This document shows positions 1 through 8,120 of a DNA stretch of 64,000 bases, piece by piece (the first letter of the stretch is position 1; the number at the start of each line of letters is the position of its first letter). A program made the position numbers and the translations under genes. This stretch comes from Bacteroidia bacterium. Its GTDB lineage: Bacteria > Bacteroidota > Bacteroidia > UKL13-3. The stretch covers positions 42,475 through 106,474 of the forward strand of contig JAGPCK010000003.1 in NCBI GenBank assembly GCA_018058135.1, given 5' to 3'. The notes below the pieces were generated by a model that ran no database searches, was not told the origin of the DNA, and worked only from the letters and a program-made list of their open reading frames with translations.

Positions 1-19
1 TTGTTTTTACCTTAGGCAT
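1..19 (-). CDS. rpmI: 50S ribosomal protein L35, N-terminal fragment
   Basis: The reverse strand from 19 reads ATG then codons for P-K-V-K-T before the window ends, which matches the MPK(M/V)KT start of bacterial L35, a small protein of the large ribosomal subunit. An AAGGA sequence lies about 10 bases before the start. The order infC then rpmI is the classic ribosomal operon order, and the gap to infC is 32 bp, so co-transcription with thrS-infC is likely. Only six codons are visible; the identification rests on these residues plus gene order. Confidence 0.8.
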
Positions 20-51
20 CTTTGTGTCCTTTTATAATTGTTCTTAATCTG

Positions 52-621
52 TTACTTTTTTCCTTTTGGTGCTACCAGCAAAAACATTTTTTTGCCTTCC
101 AGCTTTGGGAGTTGCTCTACTTTTCCCAGCTCAGACAAACGCTGTGCGAAGGTTAATAATAAAACTTCTCCTCTTTCTTTGTATACGATGGCTCTTCCTC
201 TGAACATTACGTAAGCTCTTACCTTATGTCCTTCTTCCAAAAAGCCTAACGCATGCTTTAGTTTAAATTCAAAATCATGCTCATCGGTATTCGGCCCGAA
301 TCGAATTTCTTTAACCAGGGCTTTAACCGTATTTGCTTTTAACTCTTTCTTTTTCTTCTTCTGTTCGTACAGGAATTTTTTGTAGTCAATTACTTTACAA
401 ACCGGTGGAACAGCAGAAGGAGAAATTTCAACCAAGTCCAACTCCATTTCTTCAGCAAATTTTAATGCCTTAGAAATCGGGTAGACACCGGTCTCAATGT
501 TTTCGCCTACAACCCTTACTTCATGGGCGGTAATCTCATTGTTGATACGGTGCTCGTTTTCTTTTTTCATCGGACCCCTTCTTCCCAGATAAGGTCTGCC
601 CGGACTTGAGTTTTGTACCAA
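52..621 (-). CDS. infC: Translation initiation factor IF-3
   Basis: IF-3 binds the 30S subunit, prevents premature 50S joining and checks start-codon selection. The 189-residue product has the N-domain (HRINNEI, then [15 protein letters not shown]), the lysine-rich linker ([12 protein letters not shown]) and the C-domain ([15 protein letters not shown]). The longest reading begins at TTG (619-621), with AGGAG 13 bases upstream; the first ATG in frame is at 570 (MKKENEHRI). A non-ATG start is usual for infC and is tied to autoregulation in Escherichia coli (AUU there), so TTG is plausible but not proven. It lies 34 bp after thrS and 32 bp before rpmI. Confidence 0.95.
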   Translation of the reverse strand: MVQNSSPGRPYLGRRGPMKKENEHRINNEITAHEVRVVGENIETGVYPISKALKFAEEMELDLVEISPSAVPPVCKVIDYKKFLYEQKKKKKELKANTVKALVKEIRFGPNTDEHDFEFKLKHALGFLEEGHKVRAYVMFRGRAIVYKERGEVLLLTFAQRLSELGKVEQLPKLEGKKMFLLVAPKGKK

Positions 622-655
622 GTGTTTCTTTTTTCTCCTTTTTGTTAGTTTTTAT

Positions 656-2587
656 TTAGCTCAATTTATCAGGATGTTGTGAGTGAATTAACTCAGCAAA
701 TTCATTTAAGTTCATTTTGCCTTTGTCACCCTCTCCATGCTTACGCACAGCGAGGTTTTCCTCATTCATTTCCTGTTCTCCTATAACAACCATGTACGGG
801 ATTTTCTTGGTTTCAGCATCACGTATCTTTCTGCCAATCTTCTCGCTACGGTCGTCAAAAGAGGCGCGAATATCACACTTTTTCAGGAAATCAACAACTT
901 TTTGTGCATACTCATTGTATTTGTCGCTTATAGGCAACACGGCTACCTGAGTCGGGCTGAGCCAAACGGGCAGGTTTCCGGCATAATGCTCAAGCAAAAA
1001 TCCGATAAAACGTTCGTGGGTGCTCAAAGGCGCACGGTGAATGATTAAAGGACGCTCTTTTTCGTTGTGTTCGTTGGTAAACCACAGGTCAAATCGCTCA
1101 GCCTGAGCAAAATCAACCTGATTTGTTGCCAGGGTGAACTCGCGTCCAATGGCGCTATATATCTGAATATCAATCTTTGGTCCGTAGAAGGCGGCTTCGT
1201 CTTCCACTTCCACAAAGTTTACGCCCAGCTTCACCAGTACTTTGCGCACCATGTCTTCGGTTTTTATCCAAAGTTCAGGTGCGTTGATGTATTTCTGCCC
1301 CAACTTCTCTACTGAGTGTTTGGAGAAACGCATCACGTATTTATCAATGCCAAATACTTTGAAATATTTCAGGTACAGGTCGTTTACCTTGGTGAATTCA
1401 GCCTCAAATTGCGATTCGGTGCAATAGATGTGTGCATCGTTCATGGTTAAACTGCGCACGCGCATCAGCCCGAACAATTCACCACTTTGCTCATACCTGT
1501 AACAGGTGCCGTACTCTGCAAAACGCAAAGGTAAATCGCGGTATGATTTAGGGGTAGCTGCAAAAATTTTGTGGTGGTGAGGGCAGTTCATCGCCTTGAG
1601 GTAATATTTGTCACCATCCATTTCCATGGGGGGGAACATACTTTCAGCATAATAGGGCAGGTGCCCGCTTTTGATGTACATGCTCTCTTTGGCAATGTGC
1701 GGAGATTTTACCCGAACATATCCGGCATCGGCCTCGGTTTTTTTGGCATATCCTTCCAATAATTCAATTACTGCCGCTCCGTTGGGTAACCACAAAGGTA
1801 AACCCGGGCCTACATCATCATCAAAGGTGAACATCTCCAGTTCTTTACCCAGCTTGCGGTGGTCGCGTTTTTTGGCTTCTTCCAGCATTACCAAGTACTC
1901 TTCAAGCTCAGCTTGTTTAGGGAAGGTAATGCCATATACACGGGTAAGTTGTTTGTTCTTTTCATCTCCGCGCCAATAGGCACCGGCCACACTCATCAGT
2001 TTTACGGCTTTGATGAAACCGGTGTTGGGCAAGTGTCCGCCACGGCACAAATCAGTAAAATTACTGTGGTCGCAAAAGGTGATATCTCCGTCATTCAGGT
2101 TTTCAATTAATTCAACCTTGAACTCGTTGTTTTTCGATTGGTAATAAGCCAGTGCGTCTGCTTTGGTTACCGGCTTTTTATGGAACTCGGCTTTTTCACG
2201 GGCAAACTCCAACATTTTGTCTTCAATTTTTTTGAAGTCTTTGTCTGAAATGGTTGCACCGTCAAGGTCCACATCGTAGTAAAACCCGTTTTCAATAGCA
2301 GGGCCAATGGTAAGTTTTATTTTGGGGTAAAAAAACTCCAGTGCCTGAGCCAATACGTGTGCTGAAGAATGCCAGAAAGCTTGTTTGCCTTCTTTGTCGT
2401 TCCAGGTAAATAAACGCAGGGAGCCATCTTCCTGAAGCGGCTCGCTCACTTCGATGGTGTTGTTGTTAAATTTTGCCGAGAGCACGTTGCGGGCAAGGCC
2501 TTCGCTGATACTTTTGGCAATTTCCAGAGCAGTGGTGCCCCGTTCATACGAGCGAACGGACCCGTCCGGGAGGGTAATGTTTATCAT
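656..2587 (-). CDS. thrS: Threonine--tRNA ligase
   Basis: Charges tRNA-Thr with threonine in the cytoplasm. The 643-residue length matches the family (E. coli 642). Domains in order are TGS (about 1-62), the editing domain with HSSAH (H73, H77) and C181-x3-H185, the class II catalytic core with zinc-ligand candidates C335 (MNCPHH) and H386, and a C-terminal anticodon-binding domain (about 540-643). All key editing and zinc residues seem present. It is the first gene of thrS-infC-rpmI. A perfect TATATTTG -7 box precedes it by 23 bp. Confidence 0.97.
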   Translation of the reverse strand: MINITLPDGSVRSYERGTTALEIAKSISEGLARNVLSAKFNNNTIEVSEPLQEDGSLRLFTWNDKEGKQAFWHSSAHVLAQALEFFYPKIKLTIGPAIENGFYYDVDLDGATISDKDFKKIEDKMLEFAREKAEFHKKPVTKADALAYYQSKNNEFKVELIENLNDGDITFCDHSNFTDLCRGGHLPNTGFIKAVKLMSVAGAYWRGDEKNKQLTRVYGITFPKQAELEEYLVMLEEAKKRDHRKLGKELEMFTFDDDVGPGLPLWLPNGAAVIELLEGYAKKTEADAGYVRVKSPHIAKESMYIKSGHLPYYAESMFPPMEMDGDKYYLKAMNCPHHHKIFAATPKSYRDLPLRFAEYGTCYRYEQSGELFGLMRVRSLTMNDAHIYCTESQFEAEFTKVNDLYLKYFKVFGIDKYVMRFSKHSVEKLGQKYINAPELWIKTEDMVRKVLVKLGVNFVEVEDEAAFYGPKIDIQIYSAIGREFTLATNQVDFAQAERFDLWFTNEHNEKERPLIIHRAPLSTHERFIGFLLEHYAGNLPVWLSPTQVAVLPISDKYNEYAQKVVDFLKKCDIRASFDDRSEKIGRKIRDAETKKIPYMVVIGEQEMNEENLAVRKHGEGDKGKMNLNEFAELIHSQHPDKLS

Positions 2588-2889
2588 GAATGTATAAATA
2601 TATAAGGTGGCAAATATAAGCGGATGAATGCAATTTATCTAACCTGTAGCAGAGTCAGGAATTTTGATGTTTTGAATTCACTATTTTGTTCTTATAAAGT
2701 TTTATTTGGGATTTCATTAAGAATGTTTAGAGTATTTCCATGCAGTAAGTGGGGTTTAATTTTTATATTTGAAACTGACAAATAGATTTGTTGTACATAA
2801 CAAAAGAAAGTACTTAGATTGTTTAGGCAATTTATAGTGCCATACTTGATTTCTGAATAGAAAGAGCTGTTCCTAAAATCCCATGACAT
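2588..2889. other. AT-rich intergenic region between thrS and the DUF4238 gene
   Basis: This 302-bp stretch holds the thrS promoter at its left end. The remainder is AT-rich, like the DUF4238 gene that follows. A 77-codon reading frame on the minus strand lacks family resemblance and I do not call it. I see no tRNA, attachment-site repeat or terminator-like hairpin. Confidence 0.5.
2611..2618 (-). promoter_or_regulatory. Predicted -7 box of thrS
   Basis: The reverse strand reads TATATTTG, a perfect match to the Bacteroidota -7 consensus TAnnTTTG. It lies 23 bp before the thrS ATG, giving a leader of roughly 20 nt. No clear -33 TTTG was found at the usual distance. Confidence 0.5.
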
Positions 2890-3990
2890 ATGACTATTGC
2901 CAAAAACCACCACTATATTCCGCAATCATATCTTAGGAATTTTGCTTTTGAAAAAAATCGTGAACATTATGTTTTTGTGCGCTATAGAGGTGAGAAATTT
3001 CACACAGTAAATATTCGAAATATTTGTTCGGAGAATTACTTCTATACACTCCCAAGTGACCATGTAGACCCCAATATTATTGAAACATTTTATGCAAATA
3101 ATATTGATAATGTATTCCCTTTATTATATGAGATTGCCCACAATTTTAGTATTGAAGAGGTTGATCAGGATACAATAAAAAAAATTATCCGATCTGCGGT
3201 AAGCCTTTATGTCCGTACGCCTCGATTTTTAAGGATGTATACAGAGCACATTAAGTTGATGCTAGCTAATTTACATGAAAGGGCACAAGATTACCCACAC
3301 GTAGAGAAAGCAAAATTTTTAGGTGAAGAGATAGATATACGAACAGTTGACTTTAAGCAGTTGGAGGAGGAATTTGTGCAAAAAGGCAAAATAATATTTC
3401 TAACTCAGCACCTTGATGTATTAGAGGCCTTTGTAGAGTCCAGAAAAGCAAATTGCATTGGAATTAACACAATTTCTGATAACTCTGAGTTTATTACATG
3501 TGACAATCCAATAATTCTTGCAAATAGTAAAACTGGGGATAATTTTAATTTACTAGACCCCAAGAATACTCTCTACTTGCCTTTAGGACCAAAGCATATG
3601 CTTGCAATCTTGCCTGAAAGTTATGAATGGTCAGGGGGCAAAGTTTTACGCATAATGTCAGAGAAAGATTTCACGATTGGTATTAATAGTCGTTTAGAAA
3701 ATAATTCTGAATCGTGGATTATAGGCTCAAAAGATAGTGTTAATAATTATCTTGTTGATATAGAATTATATAATAGAGAAATACCTGAGAATTTTCAGAG
3801 ACTTGATGATATAAAAGAAAAAGCAAAGCTTATGGACGAGCTTAACGTTGTTTTGAATCAATCAGGGGGTGAGCTAAACGTTGCGGTGATAACAAAAATT
3901 GTTGAATTGTCTAAAAATAGATTGTTCAAGGATGATCCTAATTTTGAAAGGCACTTAAAAAATCTAAAAGAGCAAGGGCTCATTCAATAG
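2890..3990 (+). CDS. DUF4238 domain-containing protein
   Basis: The 366-residue product starts with KNHHYIPQSYLRNF (residues 5-18), the signature of the DUF4238 family, and has a second family-like motif, SEFITCDNPIILA, near residues 199-211. No signal peptide or membrane segment is visible, so it is probably cytoplasmic. The biochemical function of the family is not known to me. Codon use is more AT-rich than neighbouring genes, and the gene sits alone between housekeeping thrS and an unrelated exported-protein operon, which suggests horizontal acquisition. The start at 2890 puts the HHYIP motif at the extreme N-terminus, as expected. No obvious promoter box was found. Confidence 0.85.
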   Translation: MTIAKNHHYIPQSYLRNFAFEKNREHYVFVRYRGEKFHTVNIRNICSENYFYTLPSDHVDPNIIETFYANNIDNVFPLLYEIAHNFSIEEVDQDTIKKIIRSAVSLYVRTPRFLRMYTEHIKLMLANLHERAQDYPHVEKAKFLGEEIDIRTVDFKQLEEEFVQKGKIIFLTQHLDVLEAFVESRKANCIGINTISDNSEFITCDNPIILANSKTGDNFNLLDPKNTLYLPLGPKHMLAILPESYEWSGGKVLRIMSEKDFTIGINSRLENNSESWIIGSKDSVNNYLVDIELYNREIPENFQRLDDIKEKAKLMDELNVVLNQSGGELNVAVITKIVELSKNRLFKDDPNFERHLKNLKEQGLIQ

Positions 3991-4157
3991 GACTCTCATT
4001 TCTGTAGTAGGTTTAAGGTCGAGGCCTAAGACAAAAGAATTACTGGTTATAAGTTATACTTGAAATTAATTAATGCGAAAAGGGCAGCTTATTTCTATTC
4101 TTTGTTCCTTGCTAAAGTGAAAGAATATTTGATGCTTGATTTGACAGTATTATTCTC

Positions 4158-4164
4158 TATTTTG
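4158..4164 (+). promoter_or_regulatory. Possible -7 box of the 4170 lipoprotein gene
   Basis: TATTTTG is one base short of TAnnTTTG and ends 5 nt before the ATG at 4170; TTGACA begins 17 bp upstream at 4141. If used, the transcript would start almost at the initiation codon. Confidence 0.3.
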
Positions 4165-4169
4165 GCACT

Positions 4170-4682
4170 ATGAAAAATGTGCTTTTTTGTATTTTGGCTT
4201 TGGCTATTATTCCATTTATACAATCCTGTTCAGGTCCTTCAGTAAAGGAAGAACTGACCATAAGTGAGGTGTTAATTACGGCTGAAGGACCCTTGTTTGA
4301 GGGGGCCAACACGCTGCAAGGGGAAGTGCCTTCTGCCTTAACAACATGGTTGAGCAGTAAAGGGAAAACACTTGACGATGTAGAGCAGGCATTGGTTAAA
4401 AAAGTAACTGTTTTTCCTTTGCCCGATAGCTTACACACCGTAGTGAAAAGTCTTGTGATACAACTGGCTGCCGACAATGGCAACATGGTAAAAGCAGCCG
4501 TGCTTAATCCGTTACCGGAAGGAGCAACAACTTATTCGCTTCAGGTGGCCGAAGGTGCAGATGTTTTGAGTTTGCTCAAACAAAATACTTTTTTTGTTGT
4601 AGGAGATGCAGAGTTGGCATCTGACCGTGAACAAGCATTATCTATGAAAGCAGAACTGGTTTTTGAAATAACCTTAAAATAA
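4170..4682 (+). CDS. Putative lipoprotein of unknown function
   Basis: The 170-residue protein begins with a lipoprotein signal peptide ending in FIQSC, with C20 as the likely lipidated cysteine, so it should sit in the inner or outer membrane facing the periplasm. The mature part is about 150 residues, acidic at its start (GPSVKEELTISEV), and I do not recognise a family. The gene is followed 11 bp later by a DUF2147 gene and then by a barrel gene overlapping by 4 bp, so the three probably form one transcription unit. Whether the three products act together is not known. Confidence 0.75.
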   Translation: MKNVLFCILALAIIPFIQSCSGPSVKEELTISEVLITAEGPLFEGANTLQGEVPSALTTWLSSKGKTLDDVEQALVKKVTVFPLPDSLHTVVKSLVIQLAADNGNMVKAAVLNPLPEGATTYSLQVAEGADVLSLLKQNTFFVVGDAELASDREQALSMKAELVFEITLK

Positions 4683-4693
4683 ATTACATCAAT

Positions 4694-5170
4694 ATGAAGA
4701 AAAATTTCAGGTGGCTGAGTGTGCTCAGCGTTTTTTTGATGATGGCAGGTATCACCCTTCCTTTACTGGCCAGCAACGATGAAGGAGATAAGTTAATGGG
4801 AGTTTGGGAGCCCAGTAACGGTCGTGCCCGGGTTAAAGTTGAAAAAGTGGCCAATAAATATTACGGCAAAATTGTGTGGCTCAAAGAGCCCAACGATCCG
4901 CAAACCGGTTTGCCAAAATTGGATAAAAACAATCCTGATGATAAACTGCGCACTGTGCCTTTAAAAGGATATCGGTTGCTGAAGGATTTTACCTATGCGG
5001 GTAACGGAGAGTGGAAAGAAGGTACCATCTATGACCCCGAAAACGGAAACACTTACAACTGCATCATTAAAATGAAAGATGACAATACGCTTGACATCAG
5101 AGGCTACATCGGCCTTTCGGCATTCGGGCGTACGGATGTATGGAAGCGATTGCAGATTAATAAGAAATGA
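4694..5170 (+). CDS. DUF2147 domain-containing exported protein
   Basis: The 158-residue protein has a cleavable signal peptide (about 1-26, ending near PLLAS) followed by a DUF2147 domain: LMGVWEPSNGRARVKVEK, then YYGKIVWLKEPND, then RGYIGLSAFGRTDVWKR at the C-terminus. Proteins of this family are small secreted beta-rich domains in Proteobacteria and Bacteroidota; no enzymatic role is established to my knowledge. It is the middle gene of a three-gene unit; its stop codon overlaps the start of the next gene in an ATGA arrangement at 5167-5170, which indicates translational coupling. Confidence 0.85.
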   Translation: MKKNFRWLSVLSVFLMMAGITLPLLASNDEGDKLMGVWEPSNGRARVKVEKVANKYYGKIVWLKEPNDPQTGLPKLDKNNPDDKLRTVPLKGYRLLKDFTYAGNGEWKEGTIYDPENGNTYNCIIKMKDDNTLDIRGYIGLSAFGRTDVWKRLQINKK

Positions 5171-6258
5171 TTTTTAAATTCAGTATCTCTTTTTTACTGG
5201 TGTTGTGCACCGTGAACATCTTTGCACAAACAGATACCACGCAACAGGAAGAAGATTATAGCCAGTATGAAAATGCAGGATTCGCAGATAGCGGCACCAA
5301 GCGTTACTGCACTTCGAAAATTCTGGACATGAGTCCGCAGAAACTCATTTTTGTTGGGTATGATGTACAAGGAAATTCATTACTTGAAGCGGCTTCTTTT
5401 TATGGAATTAATCCTAATGATCCTATTGACAAAGAAGATATTCGCATCAATCAAACGCATGGGATACGGTTTGGGGCCAACATACCGGTTATTTCCCGCA
5501 ACTCTGGTATTTTTCAGCTAGGGTTTAATTATGCTGAAAGTCGTTATAACTTACCAACTTATTCATTAAGTAATCACCCATTGAGGTATTGGCTCAAAGA
5601 ATATGGTTTGCGCACTATTGGTATCCAGGGTACACTTTTTAAACCATTAAATGAGAAAAAATTTATACTTGCACAGGCACAAGCTGATTTAAATGGTGAT
5701 TATAATTGGCAAAACAAACAATCGCTTAAATATTTGCGATACTCGGGTACAGTAATTTATGGATGGAAAAAAAATGACCGGCTGATGTATGGTTTTGGTT
5801 TATCACGTACTTATCGTGTGGGTGATTTGAATTACATTCCTGTGGTGCTTTATAATTACACTGCACCAAGTCGCAAATGGGGTGTAGAAACTGTTTTCCC
5901 AGCACGCCTACAAGTAAAAAGAATATTTAGCCCTCGCAGTATTCTTTCTTGGGGCCACGAGTTGGAAGGAGGAAGTTACCGTGTAAATAATACAGGAAGG
6001 GTGGCTTTACCCTATGACAATTTGGAGATAAGAAGAGGAGAGTTGCGCATTCGTTTTATGTTTGAACGCAGTCTGTACCGCTTCATTTGGCTATCTGTTC
6101 AAAGCGGCTTACGCTATAATTGGAGCTACGATGTAGATCATTTGCCTAATGGCAAAGAGTTTTTCAGAGGATTTTTTGGTAAGCAACCGTTTATTATGGA
6201 AAACGAACTTTCAAATACCTGGTACACGCAAATCAGCATTAATCTTGTTAGCCCCTAG
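5167..6258 (+). CDS. Outer-membrane beta-barrel protein, DUF6268-like
   Basis: The 363-residue protein has a signal peptide (cleaved near IFAQ, residue 21), then strands alternating aromatic and polar residues, with many Tyr, Arg and Trp (SVQSGLRYNWSYDVDH, NTWYTQISINLVSP at the end), typical of a small outer-membrane barrel. The pattern RVGDLNYIPVVLYNY and the strand order resemble the DUF6268 family; that assignment is from memory and moderate. The ATG overlaps the stop of the DUF2147 gene, so expression is likely coupled. The substrate is unknown. Confidence 0.7.
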   Translation: MIFKFSISFLLVLCTVNIFAQTDTTQQEEDYSQYENAGFADSGTKRYCTSKILDMSPQKLIFVGYDVQGNSLLEAASFYGINPNDPIDKEDIRINQTHGIRFGANIPVISRNSGIFQLGFNYAESRYNLPTYSLSNHPLRYWLKEYGLRTIGIQGTLFKPLNEKKFILAQAQADLNGDYNWQNKQSLKYLRYSGTVIYGWKKNDRLMYGFGLSRTYRVGDLNYIPVVLYNYTAPSRKWGVETVFPARLQVKRIFSPRSILSWGHELEGGSYRVNNTGRVALPYDNLEIRRGELRIRFMFERSLYRFIWLSVQSGLRYNWSYDVDHLPNGKEFFRGFFGKQPFIMENELSNTWYTQISINLVSP

Positions 6259-6294
6259 CGATAGCAGACGGGTGTGTAAGGTATATTGAGCAAT

Positions 6295-7277
6295 TTAGTT
6301 TTTAATAAAGCGAGCCTTATATCTTCTTTCATCAGTATAAATCAAGATGTAATAAATGCCTCTGCTCATTTTATCTATACTTATGTAAGTCTTGTCGTGC
6401 ATTTGGAGTCTGTTGAAGTCTTTTATTGTCAATCCGGTTGTGCTATAAATGCTTACGCTATTTGCAACTTCATTTGCAGGTAAATGAAATTGAATAAAAT
6501 TTGAAGCTGGATTTGGACTTATTTCAAGTGCTGAGTAATTTATATCAGAGGTATTTGTGAAAGTTAGATTACGTACAAAGCGGTAAACCATGTTCTCATT
6601 GGATGGATTTGTTGCCAAACCATGTTCAGCCTTGCTATCAACGGTTGATGGCATAAGCGGGTTTCCTTTGAGCATAAGCGATGAACTGTACTGAGAAATA
6701 TCGTCATCATAAACAATCCCGAAATTTTTAAAAGTGGTTTCGTTTTTCACCTTTTGCTTGCCAAAATGTATTTCAATATTTCCGTTTTCATATAACCATA
6801 TTTGAGCATTCACTACAGAGTTACTGTCGCCATTCAAAATGCCCATATTTTTAAATTCAAGTTTTAAAATTTTGTTTGCAGTTTGTGAAGAGTCAATAAG
6901 GTAACTAATGGTAGATTTCTGATTCGAGACAAGGCTGTTTCTGTCACACAAAACAGAGCCCCCATCAAACTTAGTAATCAACAATGTTCTGTCAACTCTA
7001 GGCAATGATATTCCCGGGTAAAAATCAATACGTCCTTCAGAAGACACAAGAATGGAAGAGGCTCCGGTAGAGTTGCTGCGTTGCGGTAGAATAAAAGGTA
7101 AAGGTATAGTATGAGATTTTGGGCTGCTTCCCCAATCAGTCATAACAGGAATGGAGTTGCTTAAATAACTGAAGTTAGACGTGAAACTTTGAAAAGAATA
7201 GTCACCGGAGACTTGCGTGTGTATATCTGACTAAATGCATAATACGGCAGAAGAAGTATAAGAAGCGTATTTTTCAT
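6295..7277 (-). pseudogene. T9SS type A cargo gene with a frameshift after the signal peptide
   Basis: The ORF 6295-7143 encodes a beta-rich body and a C-terminal T9SS type A sorting domain (ISPNPASNFIQFHL, ending GIYYILIYTDERRYKARFIKN) but lacks a signal peptide. Reading upstream on the same strand, an ATG at 7277 gives MKNTLLILLLPYYAFSQ, a clear signal peptide, which then runs off frame to a stop after about 38 codons. The body frame continues upstream past its ATG as IHTQVSGDYSF, back to a TAG at about 7235. The frames meet at an AT/AC dinucleotide stretch near 7225-7231, where a +1 or -2 change would join them into one protein of about 327 residues. It could be a decayed gene, an assembly error, or a slippage switch. 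Confidence 0.75.
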
Positions 7278-7317
7278 TGACCTACAACGGCAGAATACAT
7301 GACTTTAGTGTAGAGTA

Positions 7318-7371
7318 TGTATTACCTATTATGAAATGAATGTCAGGATTTATTTCATAATAGGTAATACA
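7318..7371. terminator. 20-bp perfect inverted repeat, probable terminator of holB-PSP1-gldH-CDGSH
   Basis: Arms 7318-7337 and 7352-7371 are perfect reverse complements (TGTATTACCTATTATGAAAT) around a 14-nt loop. It lies 30 bp past the stop of the CDGSH gene and 40 bp before the next minus-strand gene. There is no long U tract, so a rho-independent terminator is likely but not certain; a remnant of a miniature transposon is an alternative. Confidence 0.6.
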
Positions 7372-7401
7372 GAATGGTACAAACTAAAAATGTATGTAAA
7401 T

Positions 7402-7626
7402 TTATGCAGAAGGTTTGGGAGGTAACTCAAAAGCTTTGGCTTCATCTTCAAATACGCCCTTGTGTGCTCCATCACAAAAAGGTTTGTTTTTGGAAAGTCC
7501 GCAACGGCAAAGTGAAACCACGGTGCGTCCGTTGAGGTTATAAACGTTTCCATCACCATCTGTAATTTCAAAATCACCTTCAATGCGCAGGGCGCTGTTA
7601 CTTTTTACGGTTATGCGTGTTGTCAT
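7402..7626 (-). CDS. CDGSH iron-sulfur domain protein
   Basis: The 74-residue protein carries the CDGSH motif C40-x-C42-x8-C51-D-G-A-H55 (within CRCGLSKNKPFCDGAH), the 3Cys-1His ligand set for a redox-active [2Fe-2S] cluster. An N-terminal strand region (TVKSNSALRIEGDFEI) precedes it, as in small bacterial CDGSH proteins. No signal peptide, so cytoplasmic. It is the last gene of the holB-PSP1-gldH unit, 8 bp after gldH, and a strong inverted repeat follows. Its partner in electron or cluster transfer is unknown. Confidence 0.92.
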   Translation of the reverse strand: MTTRITVKSNSALRIEGDFEITDGDGNVYNLNGRTVVSLCRCGLSKNKPFCDGAHKGVFEDEAKAFELPPKPSA

Positions 7627-7634
7627 AAAGTAGT

Positions 7635-8120
7635 TTAGTTTTTAGGGTCAGATTTTTCAATGCGTAAGCCAGCGGCTACCACATGATATAAAGTATCATC
7701 GCGCATGTTTTGCTCCAGACTAAAACGGTAAATACCACGCTGTGCAAAGTTCACATTTTTTAAAATGGGGTATTGGTAATCGTACACATCGCCCAGGCCG
7801 TTGCCGTACCATTTTCCAAGGTCATCAGCAATTGGAATTTCAAAGCGTTGTTTGAGTTCTTTTTTATCGGGCAATTGGGTGTAAAGCAGTACAAACATGT
7901 TGTTGTATTTGTAGTCAGATTTTACCCGTGTATTGATATACATGTTGTACAAAATGTTGGTGTCTTCAATAAGTACATCAAAGCCTACCTTGTCTTTATA
8001 ATGCCAGTTGTATTGTGGTATTTCACGGTTTTCATCCAGTATGCGGGTGTTGTCGCAGCTGTTCAGTAACAGTGCGCAGGTGATAACGGATAAAAAAAGT
8101 TTAACGTGCATTAACTTCAT
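7635..8120 (-). CDS. gldH: Gliding motility lipoprotein GldH
   Basis: The 161-residue protein has a lipoprotein signal ending LLNSC with C22 as the lipidation site, then the GldH pattern: YNWHYKDKVGFDVLIEDT, NMYINTRVKSDYKYNNMFV, GKWYGNGLGDVYDYQYPI and FSLEQNMRD. GldH is needed for gliding and chitin use in Flavobacterium johnsoniae and belongs to the accessory gliding/T9SS set. Its start overlaps the stop of the PSP1 gene in an ATGA (8117-8120), indicating coupled translation; holB and PSP1 upstream of gldH is a common Bacteroidota order. An internal ATG three codons later (MHVKLF) is an alternative start. Confidence 0.92.
   Translation of the reverse strand: MKLMHVKLFLSVITCALLLNSCDNTRILDENREIPQYNWHYKDKVGFDVLIEDTNILYNMYINTRVKSDYKYNNMFVLLYTQLPDKKELKQRFEIPIADDLGKWYGNGLGDVYDYQYPILKNVNFAQRGIYRFSLEQNMRDDTLYHVVAAGLRIEKSDPKN

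Noticed and set aside
2692..2925. 77-codon minus-strand frame upstream of the DUF4238 gene
   Set aside because: No family resemblance, overlaps the start of the DUF4238 gene, and occurs in AT-rich sequence where chance frames arise.
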